Below, in pieces: positions 33,447-35,758 of a DNA stretch of 35,758 nucleotides. A program made the translations under genes and the position numbers. The stretch is from NCBI GenBank assembly GCA_031267685.1, contig JAIRYV010000042.1, forward strand, positions 1 through 35,758, read 5' to 3'. Origin of the DNA: Treponema sp. (lineage in GTDB: Bacteria > Spirochaetota > Spirochaetia > Treponematales > Breznakiellaceae). Numbering within the stretch: the stretch's first letter is position 1; each line of letters begins with the position of its first letter. The notes below the pieces were generated by a model. The model made no database searches, was not told where the DNA came from, and saw only the letters and a program-made list of their open reading frames with translations.

Positions 33447-34840
33447 AAACACTACTTATCTGGCTTGTCCCGCCACTTATGGGGGCAATTATTGGCTATG
33501 TTACCAACGCGCTTGCCATCAAGATGCTCTTCCGGCCGCTCAAGGAGGTACGGTTCTGGGGTTTGCGCCTGCCGTTTACTCCTGGGATACTGCCCCGCCG
33601 CCGGCACGAGCTGGCGGACAACATTGGTCGCATGGTTGAGCAGGAGTTACTCACACCGGAGATCGTGCGTGAACGGCTCAGCCAGCCTGACGTGCGGATA
33701 TCGGTAAAAAACTCCATAGCCAGCTATACGCAAAGCCTACTTGATACTCCAATAGCAACGCTGATAGCAAAACCAGCGGATCCGAGGTTCAGCACCTTTT
33801 TCGGGGAGCTGCTACAGGACTTTGGTAAGTCCCCAGCCTGTTCAGCGCTCATTGATTCCCTGCTCACGTTTTTAATCGAGCAGCTTGGCAAGGATAAGGG
33901 ACTACTCAGCCACAGTATCCGCGAACTGCTGGGCAATGAGGAAACCCAAAAACTTCAGGACAGCCTCAAACGCTATATCGAACAACGTCTCAGCGCTCAG
34001 TCAGGCGCACTCGTGGAGCGCCTGTCGCCAGTGCTGAGTAACGCCTATCCCGCAATCACGCGCCTCTTGATCAGCTTCCTTCAGAAGGCTGAAGTTCACA
34101 CCCAGCTTGAGACTCAGGGACGTATCTTTTTATCACGCGCCATTAACAAACTGAATCCTGTTCAACGTTTCTTTGTCTCCGCTGGGCAGTACAATCATAC
34201 CCTTGCTGGGAAGATGCCAGAGATCATCGATGACCTGATTCAACAGGTGGATAAGCTGCTGGCTAACAATGAGATACGGGAGCGTATCATCGCCTTTTTT
34301 TCAACTTCGATACAGAGCCTGATTGATGAGCATGATTCACGTGAGCATATGATTGGCTTTGTTGTTGATTTTTTGTTCTCCCACGCGGACATGCCGCTCA
34401 GTGTCCTGATACAGAACATCAGCTACAAGGACACGCGGGAACTGAGCTGGCAACTCTTTGACTTTATCAAGAAACACCTTGCCACTGGTGACCTTTCATT
34501 TATATCCCGCTTCTTCAAGGGTTTTATCGAAAGCCATCCAGATATGACCCTAGCTGCGGTACTGTCTGTGGATACGGCAAAAAAAGAAGCGCTTGACGCC
34601 TTACTTTGCGACAAGCTCTTATCCATCGCGGATGAGCAGATTGGGGCGGCGCTTACATCCATCAATGTACGGACGATTGTATCCGAACGGATTGACTCCC
34701 TTGATATGCTGCGGGTTGAGCACATTGTACTTGATGTCATGGCGAACCAGCTCCAGTGGATCAATGTTTTTGGTGCGATACTTGGCGGGCTTATTGGGAT
34801 GTTTCAATCCTGCTTTTCATGGTTCACCCGCGGGTTGTAG
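33443..34840 (+). CDS. DUF445-family membrane protein
   Basis: 465 residues. The N-terminal hallmark is VPPLMGAIIGYVTNALAIKM (about 9-28) then LFRPLKEVRFWGLRLPFTPGILPRRRHELADNIGRMVE, in two pieces, LPFTPGILPRRR and HELADNIG. A long helical, coiled-coil-like middle follows and the C-terminus is a second membrane helix (FGAILGGLIGMFQSCFSWF). The group is widespread (YheB-like); its role in the membrane is unsettled. Overlaps the lipoprotein by ATGA, so the two are probably one transcript. Confidence 0.92.
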   Translation: MKTLLIWLVPPLMGAIIGYVTNALAIKMLFRPLKEVRFWGLRLPFTPGILPRRRHELADNIGRMVEQELLTPEIVRERLSQPDVRISVKNSIASYTQSLLDTPIATLIAKPADPRFSTFFGELLQDFGKSPACSALIDSLLTFLIEQLGKDKGLLSHSIRELLGNEETQKLQDSLKRYIEQRLSAQSGALVERLSPVLSNAYPAITRLLISFLQKAEVHTQLETQGRIFLSRAINKLNPVQRFFVSAGQYNHTLAGKMPEIIDDLIQQVDKLLANNEIRERIIAFFSTSIQSLIDEHDSREHMIGFVVDFLFSHADMPLSVLIQNISYKDTRELSWQLFDFIKKHLATGDLSFISRFFKGFIESHPDMTLAAVLSVDTAKKEALDALLCDKLLSIADEQIGAALTSINVRTIVSERIDSLDMLRVEHIVLDVMANQLQWINVFGAILGGLIGMFQSCFSWFTRGL

Positions 34841-34964
34841 CAACGGTGCAGAGACCAAGTAGAGGGCAATGAGATATTGAACAGCAGGTTTAACCACGAG
34901 CCCTGCAAGCCACACGAACATGGTCTAATACCTCATGAAATAAAGGGAATTAGGCGATGTCTTT
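34841..34964. other. Gap between DUF445 gene and 22-bp array
   Basis: 124 bp with no ORF or terminator recognised. A fragment AGAGGGCAA at about 34861 resembles half of an inverted array core. Confidence 0.35.
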
Positions 34965-35758
34965 CATCCTCTAAGGGCACACACTCTGCCCTCTAAGGGC
35001 AATCACTCTGCCCTCTAAGGGCAATCACTCTGCCCTCTAAGGGCACGCACTCTGCCCTCTAAGGGCACACACTCTGCCCTCTAAGGGCAAGCACTCTGCC
35101 CTCTAAGGGCACACACTCTGCCTGCTAAGGGCACACACTGTGCGCTCTAAGGGCAAGCACTCTGCCCTCTAAGGGCAAGCTCTCTGCCCTCTAAGGGCAC
35201 ACACTCTGCCCTCTAAGGGCAAGCTCTCTGCCCTCTAAGGGCACACACTTTGCTCTCTAAGGGCAAGCTCGCTGCCCTCTAAGGGCACACACTCTGCCCT
35301 CTAAGAGCAAACACTTTGCCCTCTAAGAGCAAACACTTTGCCCTCTAAGGACAAACACTCTGCCCTTAGAGGGCAAGCTCGCTGCCCTCTAAGGGCAAAT
35401 ACTTTGCGCTCTAAGGGCAAGCTCGCTGCCCTCTAAGGGCAAACACTTTGCGCTCTAAGGGCAAACACTTTGCCCTCTAAGGGCAAGCTCTCTGCGCTCT
35501 AAGGGCAAGCTCTCTGCCCTCTAAGAGCACACACTCGGCACGCTAAGGACACACACTCTGCCCTCTAAGGACAAACACTTTGCGCTCTAAGGGCAAGCTC
35601 TCTGCGCTCTAAGGGCAAACACTTTGCCCTCTAAGGGCAAGCTCTCTGCCCTCTAAGGGCAAGCTCTCTGCCCTCTAAGAGCACACACTCGGCACGCTAA
35701 GGACACACACTCTGCCCTCTAAGGACAAACACTTTGCGCTCTAAGGGCAAGCTCTCTG
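34965..35758. repeat. 22-bp palindromic tandem array (at least 36 units, continues past window)
   Basis: Core TGCCCTCTAAGGGCA (6-bp stem TGCCCT/AGGGCA, loop CTA) plus a 7-nt spacer such as CACACTC, ATCACTC or AGCTCTC. Core variants (TGCGCT, AAGAGCA, AAGGACA) partly break the stem. A 154-bp block (7 units) is duplicated: 35521 onward matches 35675 onward to the window end. One core at 35361-35375 is reversed, TGCCCTTAGAGGGCA. The 22-bp period and TAA triplets make coding improbable. No protospacer-like unique spacers, so it is not CRISPR. Confidence 0.93.

Noticed and set aside
34965-35758. CRISPR array
   Set aside because: Units are 22 bp with 7-nt near-identical spacers, not 25-40-nt repeats with unique spacers, and no cas genes are nearby.
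1-35758. tRNA, rRNA, tmRNA, RNase P RNA, insertion sequences
   Set aside because: No T-loop GGTTCGAAT-type motifs, conserved RNA cores or transposase motifs were found on reading.

Overview
The window looks like chromosomal DNA of a spirochete, most probably a gut- or termite-type Treponema. The reasons are the rpmH-rnpA-yidD-yidC-jag block, an LIC_12708-like lipoprotein, a small secreted beta-barrel-like protein ending in Phe, Lpl/Ytc-type sugar ABC genes, and a Treponema-type protein starting MAYKDWIPS. This assignment is inference from gene families; no rRNA, tRNA, integrase or transposase was recognised. Coding is dense on both strands, with many 1-8 bp overlaps.

Layout. 1-3557 (minus): carbohydrate ABC importer (two permeases, then a solute-binding protein cut by the window edge) behind a sigma70-like promoter. 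3765-4343 (minus): an intact HigA-like antitoxin beside a RelE/HigB (Gp49-like) toxin broken by a frameshift. 4476-5569: small upstream ORF coupled to a membrane-anchored alpha/beta hydrolase. 5772-6743 (minus): bile acid:Na+ symporter-like protein. 6788-11140: ribosomal protein L34 / RNase P / membrane insertase / RNA-binding operon, including a 34-residue ORF that fills the yidD-yidC gap. 11149-15599: a pseudokinase-like membrane protein, a 627-residue protein of unknown function and a D-amino acid aminotransferase. 16005-16673 (minus): Treponema-type hypothetical protein.

16808-22904: an A+T-richer cassette with two ABC exporter-fold half-transporters (YbtP/YbtQ-IrtAB-like) and an AraC regulator. 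It is preceded by a palindromic operator, flanked by tandem-repeat arrays, and closed by an intrinsic terminator. It is probably a metal or siderophore uptake operon. 22918-27695 (minus): GH38 alpha-mannosidase, Cof-type HAD phosphatase and a small protein; the mannosidase may share a role with the sugar importer at the left end. 27798-32107: lipoprotein, NAD(P)H-hydrate repair enzyme, two membrane proteins and a Nudix hydrolase. 32091-34840: beta-barrel-like protein divergent from an SH3-like lipoprotein and a DUF445 membrane protein. 34965-end: a long array of 22-bp palindromic units.

Two observations stand out. First, several genes have a -10 element 6-10 nt before the start codon and no Shine-Dalgarno sequence, pointing to leaderless or nearly leaderless mRNAs. 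The clearest case is the divergent pair at 33057-33065, whose start codons are 3 bp apart with each promoter lying inside the other gene. Second, the intergenic regions carry several unrelated short tandem-repeat families, three of them built on palindromic cores, with higher-order duplication and, in one case, an inverted core.
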